From Kiritimatiellia bacterium (GTDB lineage: Bacteria; Verrucomicrobiota; Kiritimatiellia; WLWN01): a stretch of DNA of 64,000 nt. A program made the position numbers and the translations under genes. The notes beneath the pieces are model-generated. The model was not told the origin of the DNA, did no database searches, and saw nothing but the letters and a program-made list of their open reading frames with translations. Every line of letters begins with the position of its first letter. Position 1 is the first letter of the stretch. The stretch covers positions 1,255,792 through 1,319,791 of the forward strand of contig WLWN01000001.1 in assembly GCA_012103575.1 (NCBI GenBank), in the 5' to 3' direction. Below are positions 8,079 to 16,878 of this stretch, one piece after another.

Positions 8079-9415
8079 TCCGCTTCTGGACCTGTTCTAT
8101 GCATCCCCAAATTCAGCAGCCCGGACCAGGGCCATGCCCTCTTTGCGGGATGGACCTTGTCCCGGTCACTGACCAAGGCGATGATGAGGAACTCGGACCG
8201 AGAGAATTAAAGCTGTCAGCCAAAGCTGAAAAACTTGCTGAAGTTGCCGTTGTCCCCGTTGAGCAACGCTTCGTGACTAGCGAAGTACGGATGGTGGGCA
8301 AAGTGGAGTATGACGAGACTCGGTTAGCCTATTTGACGGCCTGGGTGCCGGGCCGACTGGATCGTTTGTACGTTGACTATACGGGTGTACCTGTTCAAAA
8401 AGGTGATCACATGGTTTACCTATACAGTCCGGAGCTCTTGGCCGCACAGGAAGAGTTGATCCAGGCCCTGGCCACTGCAAAACAGATCGGAAAAAGTGAT
8501 GTCTCCATCATTAAAGAAAGAACGCTGAAGACGGTAGACGCCACACGAGAAAAACTTCGTCTACTGGGCCTTACGTCTGAACAAATTCAAGAGATCGAAC
8601 AAAACGAAAAGCCCAAAGATCACCTCACGATTTATTCGCCGATAAGCGGAACTGTTATCCATAAGAATGCTCAGGAAGGCATGTATGTGAAGACAGGAAC
8701 CCGCATTTACACGATTGCAGATCTGTCGCATGTTTGGGTTAAACTCGATGCCTATGAATCGGATTTAACCTGGATTCACTACGGACAAAATATTTCGTTT
8801 GAAACCGAAGCGTATCCTGGCGAACTCTTTCACGGACGGATTGCTTTCATAGACCCTATACTTGACCCCAAAACACGAACCGTAAAAGTTCGTGTGAATG
8901 TCGATAATTCTAACGAAAGTTTAAAACCCGGCATGTTTGTCCGGGCTGTGGTTCAATCGCAAGTCGTCCAGGGGGGCAAGACGTTTTCTCCTGAATTAGC
9001 CGGAAAATGGATCAGCCCCATGCATCCTGAAATCATCAAAGATAAGCCCGGTGCGTGTGACATTTGTGGTATGCCGCTGGTAAAGGCCGAATCGCTGGGT
9101 TATGTGCCAGCCGAATCTCGGAAAGCACCCTTGGTCATTCCTGCATCGGCCCCTCTTCTTACCGGGAAAAGAGCCGTAGTCTATGTCAAAGATCCTAATC
9201 GAAAAGGCATTTATGAGGGACGTGAAGTCTTGCTGGGACCCCGCGCAGGCCACCACTATATCGTTGAGGAAGGGTTACAAGCGGGTGAACTAGTTGTAGT
9301 TAAAGGAACCTTCAAGATCGATAGCGCCATGCAAATCATGGCCAAGCCTAGCATGATGACGACGGCTGCGCCGGAGGGGCGAGGGGTGGGGGAACGGGGG
9401 AAAGAAAACCTATGA
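7934..9415 (+). CDS. cusB: RND metal-efflux periplasmic adaptor (CusB-like) with two metal-binding modules
   Basis: 493 codons. ATG 7934 follows AGAAGGA. An N-terminal membrane anchor (HIIICIIILAIGFLWG) precedes a low-complexity linker. The first heavy-metal-binding module is WTCSMHPQIQQPGPGPCPLC, followed by GMDLVP. The adaptor core contains the lipoyl/barrel-sandwich segment (YVDYTGVPVQKGDHMVYLYS) and a beta-barrel (DPKTRTVKVRVNVDN). A second metal module (WISPMHPEIIKDKPGACDIC) is inserted before the C-terminal membrane-proximal domain. It bridges the RND pump and the TolC channel for Cu/Ag-type ions. The last codons (EGRGVGERGKENL) derive from a G-rich repeat tract. The stop overlaps the next start (ATGA). 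Both partner genes are damaged, so the complex is probably non-functional. Confidence 0.88.
   Translation: MKKNRKHIIICIIILAIGFLWGRSCNRSTMPVTFHSPLSTFTSSSSPSIRFWTCSMHPQIQQPGPGPCPLCGMDLVPVTDQGDDEELGPRELKLSAKAEKLAEVAVVPVEQRFVTSEVRMVGKVEYDETRLAYLTAWVPGRLDRLYVDYTGVPVQKGDHMVYLYSPELLAAQEELIQALATAKQIGKSDVSIIKERTLKTVDATREKLRLLGLTSEQIQEIEQNEKPKDHLTIYSPISGTVIHKNAQEGMYVKTGTRIYTIADLSHVWVKLDAYESDLTWIHYGQNISFETEAYPGELFHGRIAFIDPILDPKTRTVKVRVNVDNSNESLKPGMFVRAVVQSQVVQGGKTFSPELAGKWISPMHPEIIKDKPGACDICGMPLVKAESLGYVPAESRKAPLVIPASAPLLTGKRAVVYVKDPNRKGIYEGREVLLGPRAGHHYIVEEGLQAGELVVVKGTFKIDSAMQIMAKPSMMTTAAPEGRGVGERGKENL
9373..9403. repeat. G-rich degenerate tract, left flank of the four-helix-bundle gene
   Basis: A strand-skewed run of GGGGCGAGGGG/GGGGGAACGGGGG units at the 3' end of cusB, 9 nt before the four-helix-bundle start. 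Its reverse complement resembles the tract at 9783-9826, so the two form an inverted pair around that gene. Confidence 0.65.
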
Positions 9416-9783
9416 GTCAAAAGAGTTTAGAAAATTTCGGGGCCTATCAAATCTCTATGGAACTGTTTGATTTGGTCGTGGAGGATATGGACACTATTGT
9501 TAGCGATCCGCGGGCTCGACGGCTCATCTCTCAACAGGTAGCAAGTGCAGACTCCATTTGTGCTAACATTGAAGAAGGACATGGTAGAGGCAGTACCAAA
9601 GAATATATCCAGTACTTGATTATTGCACGCGGGTCAGCGCGAGAAACCCGAGGAAGGTACTTGCGGTTCAAACACTGGCTAGCGAGGGAAAGTATTCAGG
9701 ACCGCGTTTCCCGTTGTGATGAAATCATTCGGATTCTCACTAAAACCATTAACACCCTTCGCCAACGAGGAGCCCGATCATGA
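9412..9783 (+). CDS. Four-helix-bundle protein (S23 / 23S-rRNA intervening-sequence protein family)
   Basis: 123 codons. The family signature is clear: SADSICANIEEGHGRGSTKE followed by YIQYLIIARGSARE, with four predicted amphipathic helices and the usual N-terminal YQISMELFDLV helix. Members occur in 23S rRNA intervening sequences and as free-standing genes; they resemble the Avd accessory proteins of diversity-generating retroelements, and their biochemical role is not established. No 23S sequence is present here. The gene sits between cusB and cusA with ATGA overlaps at both ends, and G-rich and C-rich repeat tracts flank it in inverted orientation. It therefore looks like inserted cargo rather than a metal-efflux component. 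Confidence 0.85.
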   Translation: MSQKSLENFGAYQISMELFDLVVEDMDTIVSDPRARRLISQQVASADSICANIEEGHGRGSTKEYIQYLIIARGSARETRGRYLRFKHWLARESIQDRVSRCDEIIRILTKTINTLRQRGARS

Positions 9784-9826
9784 CCTTCGTCCCTCGCCCC
9801 TCGACCCCCGACCTCCGTCCCTCGCC
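9783..9826. repeat. C-rich degenerate tract, right flank of the four-helix-bundle gene
   Basis: Degenerate CGTCCCTCGCCCCTCGACCC-type units that match the complement of the 9373-9403 tract. They are translated as the first residues of the CusA frame (TFVPRPSTPDLRPSP), which are absent from normal CusA N-termini. This shows the tract was added at the cusA 5' end. Confidence 0.65.
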
Positions 9827-11184
9827 GCTTGCGGCGTTAATTCGGTTCTGCCTTGAGAACAAGTTTGTCGTTATCCTCGCCCTGATTGCCGTGATCGTCT
9901 GGGGTGTGATGTCAGCTCCGTTTGATTGGGCCCTCGGCGGACTGCCGAGAAATCCTGTTCCCGTAGATGCGATCCCAGACATTGGGGAAAACCAGCAGAT
10001 CGTTTTCACCGAATGGATGGGCCGCTCACCGCAAGATGTGGAAGACCAGATTTCCTATCCTCTTACGGTTTCGCTTCTGGGCGTTCCCGGTGTGAGAACC
10101 ATCCGCAGTTACTCTATGTTTGGATTTTCGAGCATCTACGTTATTCAACCGCACTAGGTCAAATTTATTGGTACACGTTGGAAGGTCTTGATGAAGATGG
10201 AAATCCAACCGGCGGCTGGGACCTCGATGAATTGCGAAGTGTCCAGGATTGGTATGTCCGCTATGCCTTGCTATCGGCAGAAGGTATTTCGGAAGTCGCT
10301 TCTATAGGTGGACTTGTCCGGGAATACCAAATTGATGTAGACCCCCATGCCATGCGGGCTCATGGTGTAACCCTTCATGATGTTTTTCAGGCGGTAAAGA
10401 TGTCTAATGTCGATGTCGGGGCGCGAAGTATTGAGATCAACAAAGTGGAATACTTCATTCGTGGCCTCGGGTTCATTAAAGAGGTTGTAGACATTGAAAA
10501 GACGGTTGTTAAAGTCACCGACAATGTCCCCATCTATGTAAAAAATGTGGCCAAGGTAAACCTGGGACCTGCACTACGTCGCGGGGCGCTTGATAAAGAA
10601 GGCGCTGAAGCCGTTGGGGGTGTGGTGGTCGTCCGGTACGGAGAAAATCCTCTTGCAGCCATTAAACACGTAAAAAACAAAATTGTAGAAATCTCCGGAG
10701 GGCTTCCCGAAAAAGCGGTTATCGATTTTTCAAAAACAACAAGAGTGGAGATAACGGCCTTTGCTCTTACCCACGGCTTCACGGCATATAAGGATGAAGG
10801 ACTCGATCAAGAATCATGGTTGGCTTGGCTCAAGACAACGCCCGCTGACAATCATCCGGAATGGATTGCTCACAGTCAAATCAATGTTGTCCCCTTCTAT
10901 GACCGAACCGGATTAATCTACGAGACGCTGGGAACACTCAACACCGCTATCTGGCAAGAACTTCTTATTACTATCATCGTTGTACTCGTGATGGTGCGAC
11001 ACCTGGCCAGTTCCGCTCTTATATCCGGGCTTCTTCCCCTGGCTGTATTGATGACGTTTATTGCCATGCGTCTTTTTCATGTAGATGCTAATATCGTTGC
11101 GTTGTCTGGCATCGCCATTGCCATTGGTACGATGGTTGATATGGGGATTGTTATATGTGAAAATATTCTTCGCCGACTAGGAGA

Positions 11185-11263
11185 GGTTCGGGGGACGGGG
11201 GGCAAGGAGCGGAGAAACGACGATGCTGCTTCTTACCCCCCACCCTTCGTCTCTCGTCCCTTT
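11185..11263. repeat. Solo inverted pair of G-rich/C-rich tracts inside cusA
   Basis: The left tract (11185-11213) is GGTTCGGGGGACGGGGGGCA-like. The right tract (11231-11263) is ACCCCCCACCCTTCGTCTCT-like. An 18-bp spacer separates them. The composition and inverted arrangement match the tracts around the four-helix-bundle gene but without cargo. The pair sits precisely where cusA has lost a transmembrane segment and ends with a stop at 11264-11266. Confidence 0.65.
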
Positions 11264-13454
11264 TAAACTGGATTCTGGCTGTACTCGTAGCGATTCTTCT
11301 GGCGCAAGACTGGTTGCCTTTAGGGCCTGAAAAGGGGCTTGTACGCAACGTTATCTTCGTTGTGGGAATCATTGGCGGGATTTTATGGGGCGTCAACCTA
11401 CTCCAACGCGCCTACCCCTACATCCTCGGTTGGACTCTGGCGCACAAAAAAACGTTTCTTTTGATTCCCAGCGGGCTTGTCCTCTTCGGTTTTATCACCT
11501 GGCTGGGCTTCGATTCATTTTTCGGTTGGCTCCCTCAACTCATTCGGAACTGGAAGCCGGTCTCCGCGCTAGCCCATACATTCCCCGGACTTGGCAAGGA
11601 GTTCATGCCGCCTTTGGATGAGGGCTCGTATCTCCTGATGCCGACTACTATGCCGCACGCTTCTATGGGTGAAGCCCTAGATGTTTTACAAAAGCAGGAT
11701 ATGGCCATGCAGGTCATCCCCGAAATCGATGTGGTAGTGGGAAAATTGGGACGGGTTGAGAGTCCGCTTGATCCCGCCCCTATTTCCATGTTCGAGACTA
11801 TTATTAATTATAAACCACAATACATCGTAGATCAAAATGGAAGAAGGTTACGGTTTAAATTTAATGCGCGTAAAACCGATTACTTTCGTGATATTGATGG
11901 CAACCCGCTACGTGCCCTTGACGGTGAAGCGTATCGGGTGCGAGGCACCTTCATTCGAGATCAGGTTAGCGGCGGGCTCATTCTTGATGCACACGGCGTG
12001 CCTTTCCGTCTCTGGCGCCCGCCCCTCGATCCTGTCCTTAATGAAAACCGTAAAGCATGGGGCGGTATTACGAAACCAGACGATATCTGGGAGCAAATTC
12101 TGAATGTCGTGAAACTCCCCGGCACGACATCCGCACCGCGGTTACAACCCATTGCCGCGCGCATCATCATGGTGCAAAGCGGTATGCGTGCTCCTATGGG
12201 CATCAAGATTAAGGGGCCCGACCTAAAAACTATTGAGAAGGTGGGCCTTCAGATCGAACGATTCTTGAAACAAATCCCTTCGGTGCAGCCGTCCGCAGTC
12301 ATTGCCGACCGCATCGTGGGCAAACCTTATTTGGAGATCCACATCGACCGTGATGCAATCGCTCGCTATGGATTACATGTCCGGCACGTCCAAGACGTGA
12401 TCGAGGTCGCGGTCGGCGGCAAACAACTAACCACCACGGTGGAAGGCCGTGAACGCTACCCTGTTCGTGTGCGATATCTTCGAGAGTTGCGCGATCAGAT
12501 CGAGACATTAGAACGAATTCTCGTTCCTGCCCCTGATGGATCACAAATTCCCTTGACCCAACTGGCCAACATTCACTATGTACGCGGTCCTCAAGTCATT
12601 AAGAGTGAGGATACCTTTCTAATCGGCTATGTTGTTTTCGACAAGAAATCTGAGTACGCCGAAACCGATGTAGTCGAAGAATGTCAGGCGTACTTACAGC
12701 AAAAGATCGAGTTGGGCGAATTCCAGGTGCCTGCGGGCGTTAGCTATACCTTCGCGGGCAACTACGAGAACCAGGTTCGAGCAACGAAAAAGCTGGCCGT
12801 TGTTCTTCCATTGGCCCTTTTTATCATTCTCATGATTCTCTATTTGCAGTTCAGATCGACCCTTACCTCTTTAATGGTCTTTTCGGGCATTATCGTCGCT
12901 TGGGCAGGTGGGTTCCTTATGATCTGGTGCTATGCTCAACCCTGGTTTTTTGACGTCAACCTCTTTGGGACAAATATGCGCGAACTTTTCCAGATACAGT
13001 CTATCAATCTCAGTATAGCCATTTGGGTCGGCTTCCTCGCTTTATTCGGCATTGCCTCAGATAACGGAGTACTTGTAGCCACGGTTCTAGATCAATTATT
13101 TGGTTCACGTAAGATCGATTCTATTGAGACGATTCAGATGACGATCATTGAGGGCGCGCAACGTCGTATTCGTTCCGCTCTAATGACATCCGCCACGACC
13201 CTTCTTGCTTTGCTGCCCATACTTACCTCTACAGGGCGTGGTGCAGACATTATGATCCCTATGGCCATACCATCCTTTGGTGGTATGGCCGTGGCGCTGA
13301 TTACCGTTTTTGTGGTGCCCGTACTTTATTGTGGTATCAAGGAGTATAAACTCAAACACAGCACAGAGAAAAAGGAGATGGTATAAAACAAAAACCCCGT
13401 ATCTACAGAAAAAATAGAAACTTTTAAACAAAAGAGAAATCTAGATAGTGAGCA

Positions 13455-15009
13455 CCTGAATCCGTCAGCTATCGCTTCGGAAGGCGTTTTGGGGCTCAAA
13501 AGTTGAAAACTTTTTCCTTGAGATGCTCGCTTTTAGGCGGATTGGGACCGGCAAGTATCACCCTGATGAATTTTTTGAGCGTACAGGTCAGATTCACTCT
13601 GATTTGACCATTTTGGGGCGTAGGCCTCCTTGGGCAGTCGCCTTAGAGTATTGTTAAAGGTGCACGGAGGGCTATGCGAAGGAATGGGGCAATATCTTGT
13701 ATCACTTCAAACCAGCGACAACGCTTGCCAAAGTGAAGTTCAATTCGTCCGGCGTGGCGGACCAATCGAACCGCGCAATAGGTTGAAGGCCACCATGGCG
13801 CATAACAGAATAATCTTATTGGCACAGAGTCTCCCCGAAGGCAATCGCTCAACATCAAGATCGCTTTTGAGTTCACTATGGTACTGCTCGCTGGGGCCAT
13901 GTCCATGATAGAGATCTAGCACCGTCTTGGCACGACAAGAGAGGTTCGTCCACCAGGTGTTTACCTCAAGTTTAGGAACCAGAAGTTTCTGACCATCGAT
14001 ATCGATGGTGCGTTCAATCACTTCGAAGGCCACCGGGACACAAGGGCGGTTTTGGTCATCACCGGGATGGAAATGATCGAAAAAGCCTGTGTAAACGTTC
14101 TTGCCTTCACGACTGTCTTGTTTGTCTCCAACTCGGCGTGCAAGGGCCAGCATTTGTTCAGGACATTCGCGGCGAGGATTTCGCTTTACGATAAAATAAT
14201 GATCCCCAAAAGCGTCGAAGTTATCGGCCGCAGCGTTGCCACTATCAAGCCGAAGCAAACATTTTCCACCTAGGCCCAGGGTCTGGAGCGTTTCAACGCT
14301 GCGGGCAATAAGCGCGGTCGTTCCCGACTGACAATGTTGTTTACCGGGTCGAAGTTCGCACTCAAGCATGTGGCCTTGAGTGCCCACATAGGCAAATATC
14401 GGGGCGTAACCATCATGGCCCTTCTAGGTGTAGGAAACGCCTTCTTTCGAAGAGCCTGAGTAATCCAAAGGGCTCACATCGATATCGACGGGAACAAGAT
14501 CAAGCCCTTCGACATCTACGTAGCCAAAGGGGCCCGAGGAAAGAAGTTCGGTGTTGAGTTTGCGTAGCCCCACATGGGTTCTGGCTGGGGGCAAGTCGTC
14601 GAAACGACCTTGGAACACCGGCTCAGAGGCTACCTTTTTAACTCCCCTTTTTAAGTCCAAAGGCATTCATAAAAATCTCATCACCCCGGTACAGGTCGAT
14701 ATCATTGAAATCGGTTCGACCGTTGCAAAGTAAGCCGATCTGGGTAAGGAGGATCTCCCGATCAGAGATCGCATCGGAGCGGCGTGGTTGAAAATTGGAG
14801 GGAAGAATCCGTTGAGCATGATCCTCAAGCAGCAGGCCGCAAAGATGATTTCCGCTTGTGCTGTTGAGTTCGCTCTTGCCAGTCTTTATTTTATATTGTT
14901 TCATATACACACCTGTTGGGGTGGGGTTGTTTGTTTGAATACGGGTATGCTCCCCGCTTTAGCCCAACAGGTAATGAAAAATCGTCAGATTTTATCTGAC
15001 GGATTCAGG
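13455..15009 (-). mobile_element. IS1380-type element, copy 1
   Basis: Ends CCTGAATCCGTCAG (13455) and its complement (to 15009), 1555 bp, flanked by TGAGCA on both sides. It lies between the Cus and Czc clusters. The interior holds a broken transposase on the minus strand and about 190 bp of non-coding sequence at the transposase 3' side. Copies 2-4 are nearly identical, so the family expanded recently. Confidence 0.92.
13643..14910 (-). pseudogene. IS1380-type transposase, copy 1 (broken)
   Basis: Segments in order: GTG 14910 (VYMKQYKIKTGKSEL) to KKGS-stop; a second frame from MPLDLKRGVKKVASEP to SYT-stop, including FGYVDVEGLDLVP; a third (14387 to 13740) with LRLDSGNAAADNFDAF, WWTNLSCRAKTVLDLYHGHG and SEQYHSELKSDLDVERLPSG, the DDE core and DNA-contact region of IS1380 transposases; and a C-terminal piece in another frame (RLVRHAGRIELHFGKRCRWF). 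The first break is a 13-bp insertion that duplicates TTAAAAAGG. Between NLLR and RLVRHAGR a family segment is missing. Both lesions occur in all four copies. FGYVDV is intact only here; the TAG after SYT is shared only with copy 2. Confidence 0.85.
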
Positions 15010-15092
15010 TGAGCATTAAGATTGACTGTTTTTAGAGGGAGCCCTAAATTTGCAGAAACATTCAACGTGTAGAGCCTGCAGAGATCAAACAA

Positions 15093-15476
15093 ATGACGAT
15101 GATTCAGCAAACAAGAAAATCCAAAACAGCTATGCTCTGTCTTTTAGTTGTAGCCGGAATGATTGCGCTTTGTTCTCATACAGCACACAAAAATACATGG
15201 CATGTTGATGGAGCCGGTGATGAGCAGGCCTGTAGAACAGGCTGTGCGAGCACTGCGCATCAGCATGATCATGGGCACTGCAAATTTGATGCAATGCATA
15301 ATCATTTTTTTCGAGTATGCTCGAATGAGCTATTCGTAAAAGCTCCTTGGATCGTGACATCTGTCACCCCTCTTGTTCAGGACGTTCTTCTTGCCTTCAC
15401 AAGATCCTATTCTGAACGGTTATCGAATAGAGGACTCCAGGATAATTCGATAACCTCTATTCGGCTCCTTATTTGA
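15093..15476 (+). CDS. Small secreted His/Cys-containing protein upstream of the Czc cluster
   Basis: 127 codons. An N-terminal hydrophobic signal (SKTAMLCLLVVAGMIALCSH) is followed by a His/Cys-rich stretch (ACRTGCASTAHQHDHGHC, then HNHFF) and a less distinctive C-terminus. I do not recognise a family. The His cluster and its position ahead of czcC suggest a periplasmic metal-binding accessory, parallel to the Cys-rich protein ahead of the Cus cluster. ATG 15093 and ATG 15099 are both possible starts; neither has a strong ribosome site. Confidence 0.5.
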   Translation: MTMIQQTRKSKTAMLCLLVVAGMIALCSHTAHKNTWHVDGAGDEQACRTGCASTAHQHDHGHCKFDAMHNHFFRVCSNELFVKAPWIVTSVTPLVQDVLLAFTRSYSERLSNRGLQDNSITSIRLLI

Positions 15477-15490
15477 TCTTTCTTTTTCGG

Positions 15491-15557
15491 TTCAGGGTTC
15501 TCGGCTGCAAGAACATAAAAAAAATTGATCGATTTCAATAACTCTGAACCCTGAACT
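15491..15557. repeat. Inverted GGTTCAGGGTTC-type tract pair before czcC
   Basis: GGTTCAGGGTTCTCGG near 15490-15505 faces AACTCTGAACCCTGAAC near 15540-15557, with an AT-rich spacer. It lies 5' of the czcC ribosome site. A transcript could fold into a stem of about 12 bp, so it may act as a terminator or leader structure. It also matches the inverted-tract pattern seen elsewhere in the window. Confidence 0.5.
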
Positions 15558-15572
15558 TTAAAATCCCCATCG

Positions 15573-16862
15573 ATGAAAGGAACCATTTTGAAATTAATCT
15601 ACTTACTAGGCGTTCTACTCGTGCCGTCTTCTTTACTGGCAGAGAGTTCTTTGGAAAAGGAAGATTCGTCAGTACTTTCTTTGGACGATGTCCTTCTACG
15701 TGCATTTGAGGCTAACCCAAAGCTGGAGTCTGCTAAACGAAAGATCCAGGCCCAAGAAGCCACACAAGAACAGACCCGAATCATTCCGAACCCGGAGATT
15801 GAACTGGAAGCCAAGAACGTGGGAGGACGCGGAGAGTTTTCCGGTACGGACGTTGCTGAGTATACTGTTTTTGTCCGTCAACCGATCGAGTTGGGAGGTA
15901 AACGTGAGAGACGTTCAAGGGTGGCGGCTTTTAATCGCGATCTTGCGGAATGGGATTATAAAGGATTAAAGCGGGCGATTGTGTCTGAGGTCACCAAAAC
16001 CTTCTACGATGTGATGGCGGCTCAAGAAAAGCTCGCGTTATCAAAAGATTTGATCCGTTTGTCGGAGGAGTTTCTGAAGAATGCCAAGCGGCGGGTTAAG
16101 GCGGGTGGGGCTTCTTTATTGGAGGCCATGAAAGCAAAAATTGAACTTACCCGCAATCGAGTGGCTGCTGAACAGGCTCAACGGCGTTTGGAGTCTACCC
16201 GTAGAATTCTTGCTTCTACCTGGGGAAGCCCGGAAGCCGGATTTGCTTCCGTTAAGGGTTCCCTTTATCAATTAGAAACATTGTTGCCGCTGGATGAGTT
16301 GCTTGAACGACTCGTCGGTCATCCTGATTGGATCAGATGGCAGACTGAAAAAAAGCAGAGAGCCGCGCAGGCTGCTTTAGCAAAAGCGGAAAGAACTCCT
16401 GATGTAGGTGTGGGCGCAGGTTTGCGCCTGAATGAAGCGTCGGGGGATCATGCCTTTGTACTGCAGGCTACAATCCCTCTTCCATTTTTTGACCGCAACC
16501 AAGGGACGAGGAAAGCAACGCGCTACGATCAAGAAAAGACAGCATTCGATCAGCAAGCCGCTCACCTGGACTTGAGACGCCAACTGATTGAATTGTATGA
16601 AGCCCTTTCTACCACCTATGCGGAGGCCCATGCTTTGGATACGCAACTTATTGCTGCATCCGAGAAAGCGTTTGAGCTTTCAAGAGAAGGTTATTTGCAG
16701 GGACGTTTCGGATATTTGGATGTACTAGATGCCGAACGTACGTTTTTTGAACAAAAGACTCTGTATATTGAAACACTTACGGCCTATCACCAATATCTGG
16801 CAGAACTTCATCAACTTACGGCTCAGGGTTCGCGGTTCATTCAGAATAACCCTGAACCATAA
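15573..16862 (+). CDS. czcC: TolC-family outer-membrane factor of the Czc-type efflux system
   Basis: 429 codons if started at ATG 15573. TTG 15588, placed 6 nt after GAAAGGA, is an alternative that keeps the signal peptide (LKLIYLLGVLLVPSSLLAES). Two TolC repeats are visible: LRAFEANPKLESAKRKIQAQ with RIIPNPEIELEAKNVGG and VRQPIELGGKRERRS, then the second half with VGAGLRLNEASGDHAF, QATIPLPFFDRNQGT and GYLQGRFGYLDVLDAERTFF. The protein forms the outer-membrane exit duct of a Co/Zn/Cd-type RND pump. Unlike the Cus homologue, the frame is uninterrupted. The final residues (TAQGSRFIQNNPEP) are encoded in a GGGTTC repeat tract. Confidence 0.9.
   Translation: MKGTILKLIYLLGVLLVPSSLLAESSLEKEDSSVLSLDDVLLRAFEANPKLESAKRKIQAQEATQEQTRIIPNPEIELEAKNVGGRGEFSGTDVAEYTVFVRQPIELGGKRERRSRVAAFNRDLAEWDYKGLKRAIVSEVTKTFYDVMAAQEKLALSKDLIRLSEEFLKNAKRRVKAGGASLLEAMKAKIELTRNRVAAEQAQRRLESTRRILASTWGSPEAGFASVKGSLYQLETLLPLDELLERLVGHPDWIRWQTEKKQRAAQAALAKAERTPDVGVGAGLRLNEASGDHAFVLQATIPLPFFDRNQGTRKATRYDQEKTAFDQQAAHLDLRRQLIELYEALSTTYAEAHALDTQLIAASEKAFELSREGYLQGRFGYLDVLDAERTFFEQKTLYIETLTAYHQYLAELHQLTAQGSRFIQNNPEP
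16825..16858. repeat. GGCTCAGGGTTC / AACCCTGAACC inverted tract at the czcC end
   Basis: A CTCAGGGTTCGCGGTTC tract and an AACCCTGAACC tract close together at the 3' end of czcC. They form a short hairpin between czcC and czcB. The same GGTTCAGGG vocabulary as the pair before czcC places one tract pair on each side of that gene. Confidence 0.5.
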
Positions 16863-16878
16863 AACAAGGAGACCAGTA

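Larger units (their letters stand above)
9780..13386 (+). pseudogene. cusA: RND metal-efflux pump (CusA-like), two internal deletions
   Basis: Three consecutive frames encode parts of a Cu/Ag-type RND transporter: the N-terminal TM1 and PN1 (NPVPVDAIPDIGENQQIVFT), the porter domain and TM helices to TMVDMGIVICENILRRL, and the C-terminal half (PGLGKEFMPPLDEGSYLLMP onward, ending 13386). At about 10155 the text jumps from SSIYVI to ALGQIYWYTLEG. About 40 residues found at the equivalent place in the window's own CzcA are missing, and the frame shifts. At 11185-11263 a skewed repeat pair replaces about 90 residues holding two transmembrane helices that CzcA retains. The start region is repeat-derived. 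The pump cannot be functional as read. Confidence 0.85.

Noticed and set aside
8026..9826. Diversity-generating retroelement around the four-helix-bundle gene
   Set aside because: The IVP-like protein resembles Avd, but no reverse transcriptase, template repeat or variable repeat is present in the window.
9926..10160. N-terminal part of a long plus-strand ORF starting at 9926
   Set aside because: It is an out-of-frame reading of the cusA 5' end; the native frame gives the conserved RND sequence until the deletion at about 10155.
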